64,000 nucleotides of DNA from Saccopteryx bilineata. Lineage: Eukaryota > Chordata > Mammalia > Chiroptera > Emballonuridae. The notes under the pieces were generated by a model. That model made no database searches. It was not told where the DNA came from and saw only the letters and a list, made by a program, of their open reading frames with translations. Below are positions 9,375 to 19,609 of this stretch, in pieces (positions within the stretch are counted from its first letter, which is position 1; the number at the start of each line of letters is the position of its first letter). The translations under genes were made by a program, and so were the position numbers. The DNA lies in the NCBI RefSeq assembly GCF_036850765.1, contig NC_089495.1, forward strand, positions 208,928,347 to 208,992,346, written 5' to 3'.

Positions 9375-9610
9375 GCCGGAGGGACAGAGACTGCATGGAG
9401 GACAGCCAAGCTTCCGTGGTCAGCACACAGCTGGCCCCTGGAGACTGAGTCGCCTGGACAACCACAGGGGACCTCAGAGGGGAGAGGGCCCAGCTGTGAG
9501 CACACGGGCCCCTGACTCACAGCCCAGCACAGAGTCCAAGCCTCAGGATCAAGGCTGCCTGGTTTTAAGCCGATGAGTTTTTGAGCATTTATTATATAGG
9601 AAGCCTTCAC
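9375..9610 (+). mobile_element. Possible LTR remnant
   Basis: The end GGTTTTAAGCCGATGAGTTT, followed by an AT-rich GAGCATTTATTATATAGG, resembles the 3' end of MaLR-type solo LTRs (TTTTAAGCCACTAAGTTT…). The upstream part is too diverged to confirm. Confidence 0.35.
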
Positions 9611-9661
9611 CTGTGCAGACTCCACAATAGCCTGCCTTTCTCCCTCTCTCTTCTTCCCCCT

Positions 9662-9695
<34 letters not shown>

Positions 9696-9696
9696 T
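9662..9696. repeat. Compound (CA)n(GA)n microsatellite
   Basis: About six CA repeats pass directly into about ten GA repeats. Ordinary mammalian dinucleotide tract. Confidence 0.95.
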
Positions 9697-9699
9697 CTC

Positions 9700-10185
9700 C
9701 CACACCCAGCCCAGGAGCCCCTGGTCAGATGCTGCCCCCTCTAAGGGAAGGGAACAGGGTCCTATCTGGGCACTAGGGTGAAGGATACCACTTAGTCCTG
9801 CCGGTCAAGGCTGACCATCTCAGAACCCGTTTTCACTCTGAAAGTTACCGAGAGCCCCAGAGAGCTTCCGCTCTGTCCGTCAGCGCTCACCACATTAGAG
9901 GTTCACGCGGAGATAAATGTTAATGCTCCAGCAAGGGCCAGCACGCCAGGACACAGGCCCCTAGCCATCAGCATCCTGATGTCAGAGCCGTTGGGGCAGC
10001 CCTGCCCGCACACACACCACGGCACCCACAGAAAAAAGTGACAGGGAGGAAGGTCAATCACCTTTCATGGGTGTCATGGAATTAACTCCCAGCCTGGTCC
10101 TGAGGACCCAGGACCGAGGCTGAGAAGACAGACCCAGGGGGACTCACGTCACAGACGCCCCCCCCCCAGACCTTGCACCGGTTCC
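9700..10185. other. Unassigned sequence, no gene seen
   Basis: No recognisable feature. Confidence 0.4.
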
Positions 10186-10189
10186 CGAC

Positions 10190-10460
10190 TCTGCCAGATG
10201 TTGCTTATGAAGATCATAATCGGAATGTAAATATTGAAAGGCTTGCTCATTAGAAGGCTTAGGGATTTACTGTTCAATGGTAAATATATATCCTTAGGAA
10301 AAAAAAAAAAAGCTCCCTATAGAGTAAACACTCTAAAATGATCATCACTGCATCTCCATGGTAATATTTATCTACAATGAATTATACGCTGACGGGAATT
10401 TATTGAGCTAAATGGATCGCGAATTCTGGGCAGTGCATCCGGATCCTAGAGAACGTAGCT
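10190..10460. other. AT-rich island, candidate conserved non-coding element
   Basis: An abrupt drop in GC compared with both flanks. It contains TAAATATTGAAAGG, AAATGATCATCACTGC, CTCCATGGTAATATTTATC and GAATTATACG words and no repeat family I recognise. It has no open frame of note. Islands like this in GC-rich mammalian DNA are often conserved enhancers; that is an inference. Confidence 0.3.
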
Positions 10461-10464
10461 CGCT

Positions 10465-10975
10465 GGTGCTCTAAGCGGCGGAAGCGCGGCTCTAAGCTGC
10501 AGTCCCAGGTCTGGCCTCTAGGAGGCGCTGTGTACAGCATCCTCAAATCTTGTTCTAACCGGATGCGTGGGAATCTAACTCTCCTCTTGTATCATAAACT
10601 AGCCTGCCGCAAAACCGGTCCCGCCATGTGTGACCGAAGTCACGGACCCTCTCTCTCACAGCGACGTTAAGTGGGGGTTTTCTGCAGCCCCGTTCTGTGT
10701 TGACCCAGCACGTTCCTTCCTTCCCGCTGTAGCTCCAACCCTCCACCCTCTCAAGTTCAGACCGCGTAAGTGCACCGTCCCCCGCTGTTCTGTGTGCTTT
10801 TCCACGACGCGTGGGGGTGCTGAGCCTTCACCACGCCTGTGATTTAGTGTGAGGAGCGTTGCTGCTGTCCCGGTGGGGGCACTGCCCATCCGAGCCCACG
10901 GGGGCGGCTTTCTCAAAACCGGTGATTTTGGAAAAAAAGAAGAAGAAGAAAAAGGGCATGAGGTCCCCTATCCCT
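10465..10975. other. Unassigned sequence, no gene seen
   Basis: Includes a CTCF-like CTAGGAGGCGCTGTG word at about 10518 and a (GAA)n tract near 10937-10950. No gene recognised. Confidence 0.35.
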
Positions 10976-10977
10976 TC

Positions 10978-11045
10978 TAGCATTCATTCACTGACCAAAG
11001 CGTGCCATTACCTGCTCTGCCGGGTCCAGGGCTGGGAAGGGGCGC
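10978..11045 (+). mobile_element. LINE-2 3' fragment (probable)
   Basis: TAGCATTCATTCACTGACCA, then CATTACCTGCTCTGCCGGGT, then CCAGGGCTGGG follow the LINE-2 3' end order. Short and diverged. Confidence 0.5.
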
Positions 11046-11049
11046 CCTT

Positions 11050-11670
11050 AAAGGTGCGGGGTCTACAAAGCCTGAAGTAACGTGCCTGGGGTGGGGTGGC
11101 GGTAAGAAACTGACCCGCGGAGTGATTTTATTGGCACACGGTTGGTGTGATGCAGGGAGGGGCGCTGGGCCCCCCGGAGCCCCGAGAGAGCCAGTCACCT
11201 CGCTGTGGAGAGGTGGGGAGGCGTCCCGAAGGACCGTGGCAGATGGTTCTTTGCAAAAAAAAAAAAAGAACGGCTGGTTTCCCCAAACGCTCTTCTTCTA
11301 AGGTGACTTTCACGATCCCCTCCCCCCAGGGAGTGGGGCGCTTCGTGTTCCGTTGCCTTGAATCTGGGCCAACTGGTGGCAACAGAGGAGGAGCCTCTGT
11401 GTGACTTCACAGGCTGGGTCATAGAAGGCAGCGTCCACCCGTCCTCTTGAACTGCCCCCTTTCAGAATCCACGGTAGCCATGCTGTGAGGAAGCCCACAT
11501 CACCAGCGGTGAGGGGGCCGCTCCGGGGCCCCAGCCGTCCTGTGACAGGCATGCCTGCTGGGAAGTGGAGCCCCCAGCCCCAGTCAGGGCCCCTCCCCAG
11601 CTGACAGAGATACCTGTGTCCTCAGGACCCTACCCTGATGGAAGGACCCGCTGGCAAAATAACGGACCGG
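11050..11670. other. Unassigned sequence, no gene seen
   Basis: GC-rich, with an A13 run at about 11255-11267. No exon or repeat recognised. Confidence 0.4.
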
Positions 11671-11671
11671 T

Positions 11672-11893
11672 GCCACCCTGAGGCCTGGGGTGGTGGGTGG
11701 TGCTGCAGCAGACACCCAGGAAATGAGGTGATGATCTTAGACGGGGAGGAGGGGCGGCCAGGCGTGGGGGCGGGGTGAGAAGGCCACCCTGAGGCCTGGG
11801 GTGGTGGGCGGTGCTGCAGCAGACACCCAGGAAATGAGGTGATGATCTTAGACGGGGAGGAGGGGCGGCCAGGCGTGGGGGCGGGGTGAGAAG
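11672..11893. repeat. Recent tandem duplication, 2 x 111 bp
   Basis: GCCACCCTGAGGCCTGGGG starts at 11672 and again at 11783. I find one difference between the copies over 111 bp (GGTGGGTGG versus GGTGGGCGG), so the duplication is recent or kept similar by conversion. It is not a known repeat family to me. Confidence 0.95.
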
Positions 11894-12064
11894 CCTACCC
11901 CAGGTGGACAGATGCTCCCACGCGAAGACACGGAGGCACAGGGCACACTGCCGGGCCACGCACTGCCACAGGGCGGGGGGGGGGGGGTAGCAGGTTTGGT
12001 GGCAGGGGAGGACGTCAGGACAGAGCAGAAGTGCGCTGAGCCTCCTTGAGCCGTCCAGACTCCG

Positions 12065-12265
12065 TCATTCTAGGTCAGCGGTTCCCAAGTATGGCAAACC
12101 TAGTCCCCAGAGTCCGGGCGACCTGCCTAGTTGCTAAGACCTCTGTGTGCCTCTTTGTGATTTATGTGCCATTCCAAACAGCAGGAGTATTTGCACTGAC
12201 GGCGCGGAGGTGGCGGGGGGGGGGGGGGTCAGGCCTCCCGAGGGTGAGAACCACGTCGGCGTGGG
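12065..12265 (+). mobile_element. MER5-like hAT fragment (probable)
   Basis: It starts near TCTAGGTCAGCGGTTCCCAA and ends near GGGTGAGAACCAC, the expected inverted-terminal layout of MER5-type elements. The interior is poorly preserved and contains a run of 14 G (12215-12228). No clear target duplication. Confidence 0.45.
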
Positions 12266-12269
12266 CTCC

Positions 12270-12935
12270 GTGCTGTGCTTCCAGAGCTTAGCCTGGTGCC
12301 GCCATCCAGCAAGCCCTCGAAACACACATATTGAGGACAGCGTCTGCGTGCTACTGTGATCAGGCACCGAATGCTAGTCAGCTGACATAACCCTGTTTGA
12401 AGATCTTGAGGGGGGGCCTTTTAACCTATAAATGAGGGACTTTTATAGCCTGTATTTCTGTGGCACAAAGATGAAAATATTGACATATTCCAAACGTTTG
12501 GTCTTTGCACCTTGAAGGGTCGTCTGAGGGCCTTTGCTCTAACCTACCGCTGGGGAGGGCAGATGATGACCCGTTTCAGCTGTGTCTAAACCCAAAGGGG
12601 CTTCTTCTACCGAGAAGGGCAAGGTCCTCACCCTGCCCCGCGTTAGACGGACACTGGGCGCCGTTGGCAGGCAGCACAGGTCGTGAGGCTTCTCCGCGCG
12701 CCTGCTCCGCACAGGGTTCTCAGCCCGTTCACCTGAGCCCAGGAGAACCAACCGAATGAGGCTTCGGAGGTCGATGGGACCCCACGCCTTTTCCGACCTC
12801 TTTATTTTCTCTGATGCGCTGAAGGTTAACGATGTGAACATTGTAAGACGCCCCTGCAGCCGTGGGCCCCTGGGCTCTGGAGCGCCCCGAGATGGGGGCG
12901 GGCAGGTGTGTGGGGAGGAGCGGGAGGCACGCCCT
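12270..12935. other. Unassigned sequence, no gene seen
   Basis: No exon or repeat recognised. Confidence 0.4.
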
Positions 12936-12939
12936 CCTC

Positions 12940-13080
12940 GAGTTCTGAGTGTGAGTCCTGCGTGGTCCCTTGCTGGCTGCGTGAGTCAACGAGCCCCACT
13001 GAGCCTCAGCTTCCTTGTCTTCAAATAAGGAGGTGCATTCCTACCTCAGTGGATTTTTGTAGAGATAAAATGACCTCACT
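12940..13080 (-). mobile_element. MIR fragment, reverse orientation
   Basis: TGGTCCCTTGCTGGCTGCGT, then a GAGCCTCAGCTTCCTTGTCT word, then AATAAGGAGGTGCATTCCTA and GTAGAGATAAAATGA are the complement of the MIR core in order. Good match. Confidence 0.85.
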
Positions 13081-13084
13081 TTTC

Positions 13085-13770
13085 AAAAAGAAAAAAGAAA
13101 CCAAAAACCCAACTGTCCCCATAACAGACGTAGGCAGGGACTCAGTAAACGGTCGTGTTTGCTGTTACTGTCCTCGTTATGAATGGCCACTCAGGTAGGT
13201 CTCGAGGTCTCCTCCTGGGATCACATTACCACATTTTTCTCCTCGATACCTTTGCTTAGGAGATCGGGGTGGTCTGCTTTGGAACGCCTGTTAGCGCCCA
13301 AACCCCTACCTTCTATTTACGCAGCCCCTGGACCCCTGGGACCATTCGAGCTGCCTCAGGTTTATCCTTCCACTAGCCCTGACCAGCGTCTATGGTCAGG
13401 TAGGACAGGTGGCACACTGATTCCCCGGGGGGGGGGGGGTGAGGGGAGATGTTCAGATCCGCCAGACTAAGGACCAGGCATCTCCGCCAAAGCCCGGCGC
13501 GTCGGCTCCGTCCTCCGCCTCCACCCCACAGGAAGGCGCAGCAGCAAACCTGCTTCCTCCTCACTCCCGGGCGTTTTATTTTCCTCTTCACTATTTACAT
13601 GAAATTTTCTGCCTTCTCCGGAGAGCCGGCCTCCCCATGGTGAAATATGGGATCGATAAGTGGCAAAGACACAACAGAAGCTCAAGCGTGTTTTAATTGA
13701 CTAGCTGTCTGCAGTCAAGGGGGCGGCGTTTCCTTCGAGAGCCGGCTGGGGCAGGCGTGAGGCTCGGCTC
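13085..13770. other. Unassigned sequence, no gene seen
   Basis: Contains a run of 13 G at 13427-13439. No gene recognised. Confidence 0.4.
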
Positions 13771-13773
13771 GCC

Positions 13774-14003
13774 CGCAGACCACATGCCCCGGTTCCTCCT
13801 CTGTGTCCCTGCGGGTTGGTGAGGGGCCCTGGCTGGGGGTCCCTGGGGGAGGGGGGCGTGGGCAGTCCTTGCTCAGGCAGGACGCAGGACCACGTGTCCC
13901 GGTTCCTCCTCTGTGTCCGTGCGGGTTGGTAAGGGGCCCTGGCTGGGGGTCCTGGGGGAGGGAGGGGCATGGACAGCCCTTGCTCAGGCAGGACGCAGGA
14001 CGC
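13774..14003. repeat. Tandem duplication, about 110-bp period, two copies
   Basis: The CGCAGACCAC/CGCAGGACCAC start recurs at 13774, 13883 and (partial) 13994. Each unit has GGTTCCTCCTCTGTGTCC, GCGGGTTGGT, GGGGCCCTGGCTGGGGGTCC and TTGCTCAGGCAGGACGCAGG in the same order. Small length changes occur in the G runs. Confidence 0.95.
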
Positions 14004-14004
14004 T

Positions 14005-16440
14005 TGGTGAATGTGCTGTCACTGGTCCAGGCTGAAAGGCAGCCGACCCACCCACAACCTCCGTGACATTTCCCGATAACCGCTAATGATTGAGGTCCAC
14101 ACCGGAGTCAGAACACGGGTCATGCTGTTCCCTGCTGAGGGCAAGCGTGCCCCCCCCACCCCCGCCTGACTGTGCCCTGTGTCCTCTGCCTTTTCTCTTC
14201 TCTTTAGAGCAGGCACTAATTGTGCGGTGCACGCTGTGAGAGCAATGACAGGCCAGCTCTCAAATCCCACGGTCAATCCCATGCTCTGCCCGTAAAACCC
14301 TCTTCAGCGCCGACCGACTGCATTTCTCAGGAAAGACACGGGTCTTCAGGGGCTCCCGGCCGCCACCCAAACGGCACCCATGCCACTTCCCATCGGGGCT
14401 CCAGCCGCCAGGGACCAGGGGCCTGCCTCACAAAACCAGGAGAAAGGCCCCTTGCACGGGACACGCACCCGTGCCCCCGCCGGGCGATGCGACCTGCCAG
14501 TGGGCATCCCCTCGAAGCGGATCCCCGCGGCCCCGCCCCTGTTCGGACGCAGCGCCCATCGCCCGGTCAACCGGCTTCAATCACAGAGCTTTTAGGCCCT
14601 GGGTGCCGTCTCTCTGACCCCTCCACCTCCTTCCGTCCTTCCACCACGTCCCGCTCGGACCCTCTGCCCCTCAAGGACTTCAGTCGCCGTGGGAGCCGTG
14701 TCCACCTTCGGAGAGAAACAGGCTGAGCGTTTCCACGACCTCCCTCACTTGTCTCTTGATAAAATAATAATAATGCTATAATAATAATAAATTCTAGCCT
14801 TTCTCTCCTTCTCCAAAGGATGCAGTTGAAATATGAATAATGAAAAATGCATCCGGAAACACAAACACAATCAGGCTTTCCGAGGGGCAAGCGGCCTAAC
14901 GTGAAACTTGGAGACGACACGGAAGAGCTACGTGTTAGCCGATGATACTTATCTCGCTTGGCAGCGGATGACACCCTCCGTGGGCCCAGCGTCCCCTGCC
15001 GGGAGGGACAGTGGCAGCTGGCGGGTCAGCTGTGGGTTGAGATGGGACGGCGCCCCATGGTCCCGGCGACAACGAGACGCTGGGATGAACGTGAACGCGG
15101 CAACTCTGAATACCTTTCGGGGGGGGGGGTTTAATATCGGGCACACGGCTCCTCGTTTATGGAAATGAATCTTCAGAGAGAATTGATGTGCTAAAAAGCC
15201 GAAGTGTAAATTTATTCCTTTGATACAAAAAAGAGAAAAAAAACCCAACTTAACTTGCATATAAGTTATTTATGGGGAAATAAGGGCATTTTTATCTAAG
15301 CGAGGCTTTTTAATCTGACACCCCTCTCTCTCTCTCACTCTGCCTCTCTGTGTGTGTGTGTCTCTCCCCCCTCCCACCTCCAAGCACACTTGTGCTTTTC
15401 AGAGGCAGGATTTAATTCCGCGTGAAATGCATGCGCGGGATGCTTTATAAAGGTCTTTCATTCGCTCACTTTGCTGGTGTTAACAGAACACCTGGGACGG
15501 ACCCTTCAGGTCCTTTGTGGCAGCTGAGGCCACGGACAAGCACCTCATGCGGCATCTGGGACATCTCCCAAGCTCGCGGTGGCATCCACCAGATTCCGGA
15601 TTCCCCGGGCGCCCTTCCTCCTTTTCCCACTAAAGGCGGAGGAGGCTCCGATGGGACCCTAAGTACGCCAGCCGACCAGAACATAGGTGCCAGCCCCATG
15701 CTCTGAATTCAGGCGGAGAAGAGAAGAGAGCTCACATGGAGGAGCTGATAGTGATTGTCCGTGGACGTGAGTGGCTGAGCAGAGACCCCGCCCGGAGGGG
15801 GGTTCGTGCCGGCTGCTCCGTGTGGCTTCCTCGGCCCGCCTCCAGTTCTTTCTGCCCCCCCCCCCACGGTCGTGTTTGGTCCCATTGTTCGTGTCACAGT
15901 TAGGGGAGAGAGGATTTGTTTAGTGCTCAGTGTTTCACACCTTGAAGACGGTTGGAAGTTGATGTTCAAATTCCATTTGGGGCTTTATTTCTGCATCTGC
16001 AGCCCGTGGAGGGTTTAGGGATAGGAGAGCCAGTGGGGTGCGTCCTTCGGAAAAGGCGAGCCTGTCGATGACAAGGAGGTTTACCGGGAGAGAGCACACT
16101 GACTGACTCCCTTCCTGCTATGCGCACAGTAGCCCAGCGAACCACGCCGCAGGTGGGTAAGATGTGCTCCCCGCGGCACGTGGACGCCCTCGGCCGCTCA
16201 GAGGACGGGTGAATCGTGGGGTTTCGTGACTGAACCCCAACGGCATCCACGAGCTGGGGAAGGAGTCTACTCTTCCCCGCTCTGAGAAAGCCGGGGTCGC
16301 CGTTCTGCAAGATGGCGGCCCCTTGGACGACTGGGTCCACCAGCTGTGTAGACCGCTCTGTGAGGCGCCAGTCCAGGCGGCGGTACTTGGATGTGCAGAC
16401 TCGCATGTGCAGGAAATCGAATCAAGTTAGAGCTCAGCCG
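14005..16440. other. Unassigned sequence with CpG patch and microsatellites
   Basis: No gene recognised. Landmarks: a CpG-rich stretch at about 14450-14560; an imperfect (TAA)n tract at about 14758-14790; an AT-rich stretch near 14815-14870; 11 G at 15119-15129; and CT/GT tracts at about 15323-15363. Confidence 0.4.
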
Positions 16441-19334
16441 TGTCCAGACACCCCCCCCCCCCGCAATCCCCAGGGCCCTGGGCAGATCACAGGAAGACTT
16501 TAAAAGGCAAAGAAATTGGCAAGACCCCCCCCCACACACACACACACACTCTCCACTGTCCTCAGCCTTCGCTGACCGCCTGGGGTCTTTGGCTCAGGCT
16601 CCCACATAAATAAGAGACTGTATCCGTGCTGTATCCGTGTGAGAGGCAGTATCCTCAGGGACTGGGGGCTGACATTGGAACAAGGAGACAAGGAGCAGGA
16701 CACCCCTCTGGGGGTCCAGCAGCCCCCCCCCCCCGTGCCCCAGCCCACATGCTGCAGGGTGGAGCCGTTGGCCACCTTTGTGCGTCCAACACCAGCATCT
16801 CTCCCTGCTGGTCTGGGAGCTACAGGAAGTGGGTGAGCGAGCGCAGCTGGCCCTCCGGCACCCAGCCGAGTGTAAAATGTATAAATATTTGTTTACGGAA
16901 GAATGGAACTAGAGAGGGCGCCCGGTGCTTGAGGGGTTGCCAGAGTACCAGCTCCGTGGATGCTTCTTAGGGCCCGATCAGCAGGCGCTCCCTCACAGGG
17001 ACCCCCAGAGCGCTCTCCCACCCTGAGCAGCACAGGGAAGAGGCCTCCTCGGAGGTGGGGGCGGGGGCCGGCTCTGCGTGCACGTGTTCAGCAGGGCTGT
17101 GGTGCGTGGCTTCCGTCCCCGGGGACCGTGGCAATTTAAAGAGGCAATTGCTTCGCGGGTTCACCCTGCAGAATTGGAACTAATAGAGCCGGCACCGCCG
17201 TCTGTCGCCGCGGCTCTGGGGAGCAGGGAACCGTCCCGGAAAGGCTTTCTCCTGGACAACATCAATATTTGTCCCATTAAAAAAGCGTGGTATAAAAATC
17301 GGTTACATTGTTGACAGCAGCACTCGGGGGGGTCCTCCCAGGCATAGATCCGTTCCAGGAGCCAGGGACGCGCGCGGATGGACCGCGCAGCAGCGGAGAG
17401 CTCGGTGATGGGGTCCGCGCCCGGCAGGGTCACCCCGAGCTCCGCCCCTGCAAAGTCTTCAGGCTCCCCGCCTCCTGCCCCCCCCCCCGCCCCTCACAAC
17501 TGATTTAAGTCTCCGTTGTACCCTCGCCACCGGCGCAAATCACGCGCTCACATCCTCACACAAAACCCAATGGCCAATTTGTCTTTTTATTTCCCACACT
17601 TAGAGTGATTTGCCTTCAAATAATCGGCGATGGATTGTTCGTTTTACGGCCCCAGGAAGGGACAGGGTCGTCCAGGGAGCTGCTAAGTCGGCGATCATTG
17701 CCAAAGGACGTGCGCGTCCCTCTGTCACTGCAGCCACAGGGGACCCGTGGAGGGCTGTGTCCTGTGGCTAAGTGGTTCCCCCGCCCCCTGCTGCCTGGTT
17801 CACCCTTGAGGTCAAGACCCCCCCACACACCTGCCCTGGCCTTGCGGTGCGGAGGAAGGCCAGACACTGGGCTGGCTGTGAGTGCAGTGGGAACACTGGC
17901 TCCTCCTCATACGTCATTAATTAGCTTTAATGGCCTTGATGGCACTGGCTTTTGGCCATAATGGAGATGGATTTGGGGCTTCTAACCCCTCCTGGTGAGT
18001 ATGCGTGAGTTCTAGAGCGAGGGCGGTGGCTTAGGGAAGAAAAGCTGTCCCCTCCTGTTGTGCACACCGTTCCCCGCATGTCCGTCACCCCTCCAACACC
18101 CTGGGGGTGCCCCTTGGGGAACTGCTGCCCCTGCCTGAGCACCTGAGCACGGATCCTGGCACCGTGCGGGTGGGCCTGCCCTCCACCAGACCTCCAGATC
18201 CTCTTCCTCCTTCACAAGAGTCTCGTGCGGCTGGCTTTTCCACACCTGGGCAATTCCGGCAGCTCAGAGACTCGGAGAGCGGAGGACACCTGAGCTCGGC
18301 CGGAGGGGAGCTGGCCGGGCTCAGCGAGGAGAGATGCCCCCAGGCCGGGGCACCGATGGCTTCACGAGGACACAGGCAGGGTGTGCACCTCGCATCCTCG
18401 TCTGCTCGGCCGTGCCCTCTCTCTCTGGAACACACGCGGGCTACACCTGCCCTCCCCACCGCCGTACCGTCCCATGGGGGGGGGGGACCTGGGGACAGCA
18501 GGAAGGAAGGACTCTGGAGGCAGGAACTGTGTGAAAACTTCCGGTCAGGGCCTGGCTAGGCCGTCACCAGCCAACACAGACCCTGTGGCTGAGAGAAGAC
18601 ATCCTATGAAGCACATTGGGTGGGCAGCGTCTCATTGGCAGTTAGAGACGGCGGGTCCCCTCCCTCCAGCCGGCCACCCTGACATGGCCTCTCAGAAAGA
18701 GGAAACTGATCGTAACCCTGGATGTCTGTGCCCTGGAGGCGTGGGGGCCAGCCGGGAACGCCGGACCCCAGGGGACAGAGGAACACGCCGTGGACACACT
18801 GTGCTATTTCCTCTCATAAAAGGCGGGACCGGGGTTTCGTCATCCAGGGCAAGTCTGCATAAGAGACCCGGGTGGAGAAGGTCGGCACACAGGGGACAGT
18901 GGCCTTTTTATTGCTTTTTCATTAAAAAAAAAAAAATCAAAATAATGCTCCAAATAAGAATGAGGACCTTCCGGAAGGCAGGTGGGGGGGGAGGATGGGA
19001 GCGGGTGGGGCTCACCCACACGGCGATGAGACAGACCCTCTGCCCCTGTGTGCAGGGGCACAGCCAGGGCAGCTCGCTGGTCCCCGCGCGCTTGGGTGCT
19101 GAGCGGCTGTGTCCGGGGAGGGTCGTGTCAGCCATGGGTGCGCCACGGGCAGAGCCCGGTGCCCCCGGACCCGGTGGGAACAAAAACGAAAGCACGCACG
19201 CCCTCTCTTAAGCGACTGCCCCAGACCTGCGCCTGGCCCGGCTCCCGGAATGTTCCCAGTGCCGTCCATTTGTGGAATCCTCGGAGAAACTGGCGAGGCT
19301 GCAGCGTGGTGCCCAAGTCACAGATGAGAAAACA
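16441..19334. other. Unassigned sequence, no gene seen
   Basis: Landmarks: 12 C at 16451-16462; a CA tract at about 16536-16549; a CpG-rich stretch at about 17180-17440; an AT-rich homeodomain-type word (CATTAATTAGCTTTAATGG) near 17914-17932; 11 G at 18476-18486; 12-13 A at about 18925. A MIR-like word (CACAGATGAGAAAACAGG) lies just before the 45-bp array. No coding exon recognised. Confidence 0.4.
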
Positions 19335-19604
19335 GGCCACATGTCTGCCCTGGGAAGTCCTTCTCCTCCCCTTTCCTGAGGCCACGTGTCTGCCCCGGGA
19401 AGTCCTTCTCCTCCCCTTTCCTGAGGACACATGTCTGCCCCGGGAAGTCCTTCTCCTCCCCTTTCCTGAGGACACATGTATGCCCTGGGAAGTCCTTCTC
19501 CTCCCCTTTCCTGAGGACACATGTCTGCCCCGGGAAGTCCTTCTCCTCCCCTTTCCTGAGGCCACATGTCTGCCCTGGGAAGTCCTTCTCCTCCCCTTTC
19601 CTGA
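19335..19604. repeat. Minisatellite, 6 copies of a 45-bp unit
   Basis: Unit starts fall at 19335, 19380, 19425, 19470, 19515 and 19560. Each copy has CATGTCTGCCC[C/T]GGGAAG followed by TCCTTCTCCTCCCCTTTCCT. Copies differ at a few bases only (GCCAC/GACAC start, T/C at two sites, one CATGTATGCCC). Because 45 is divisible by three, open frames of 184 and 265 codons with 15-residue repeats run through it on the two strands. I treat these as artefacts of the period. Confidence 0.97.
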
Positions 19605-19609
19605 GGACA

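Noticed and set aside
8882..9703. 273-codon minus-strand frame
   Set aside because: It starts in the CA/GA microsatellite and crosses a probable LTR remnant; no recognised domain.
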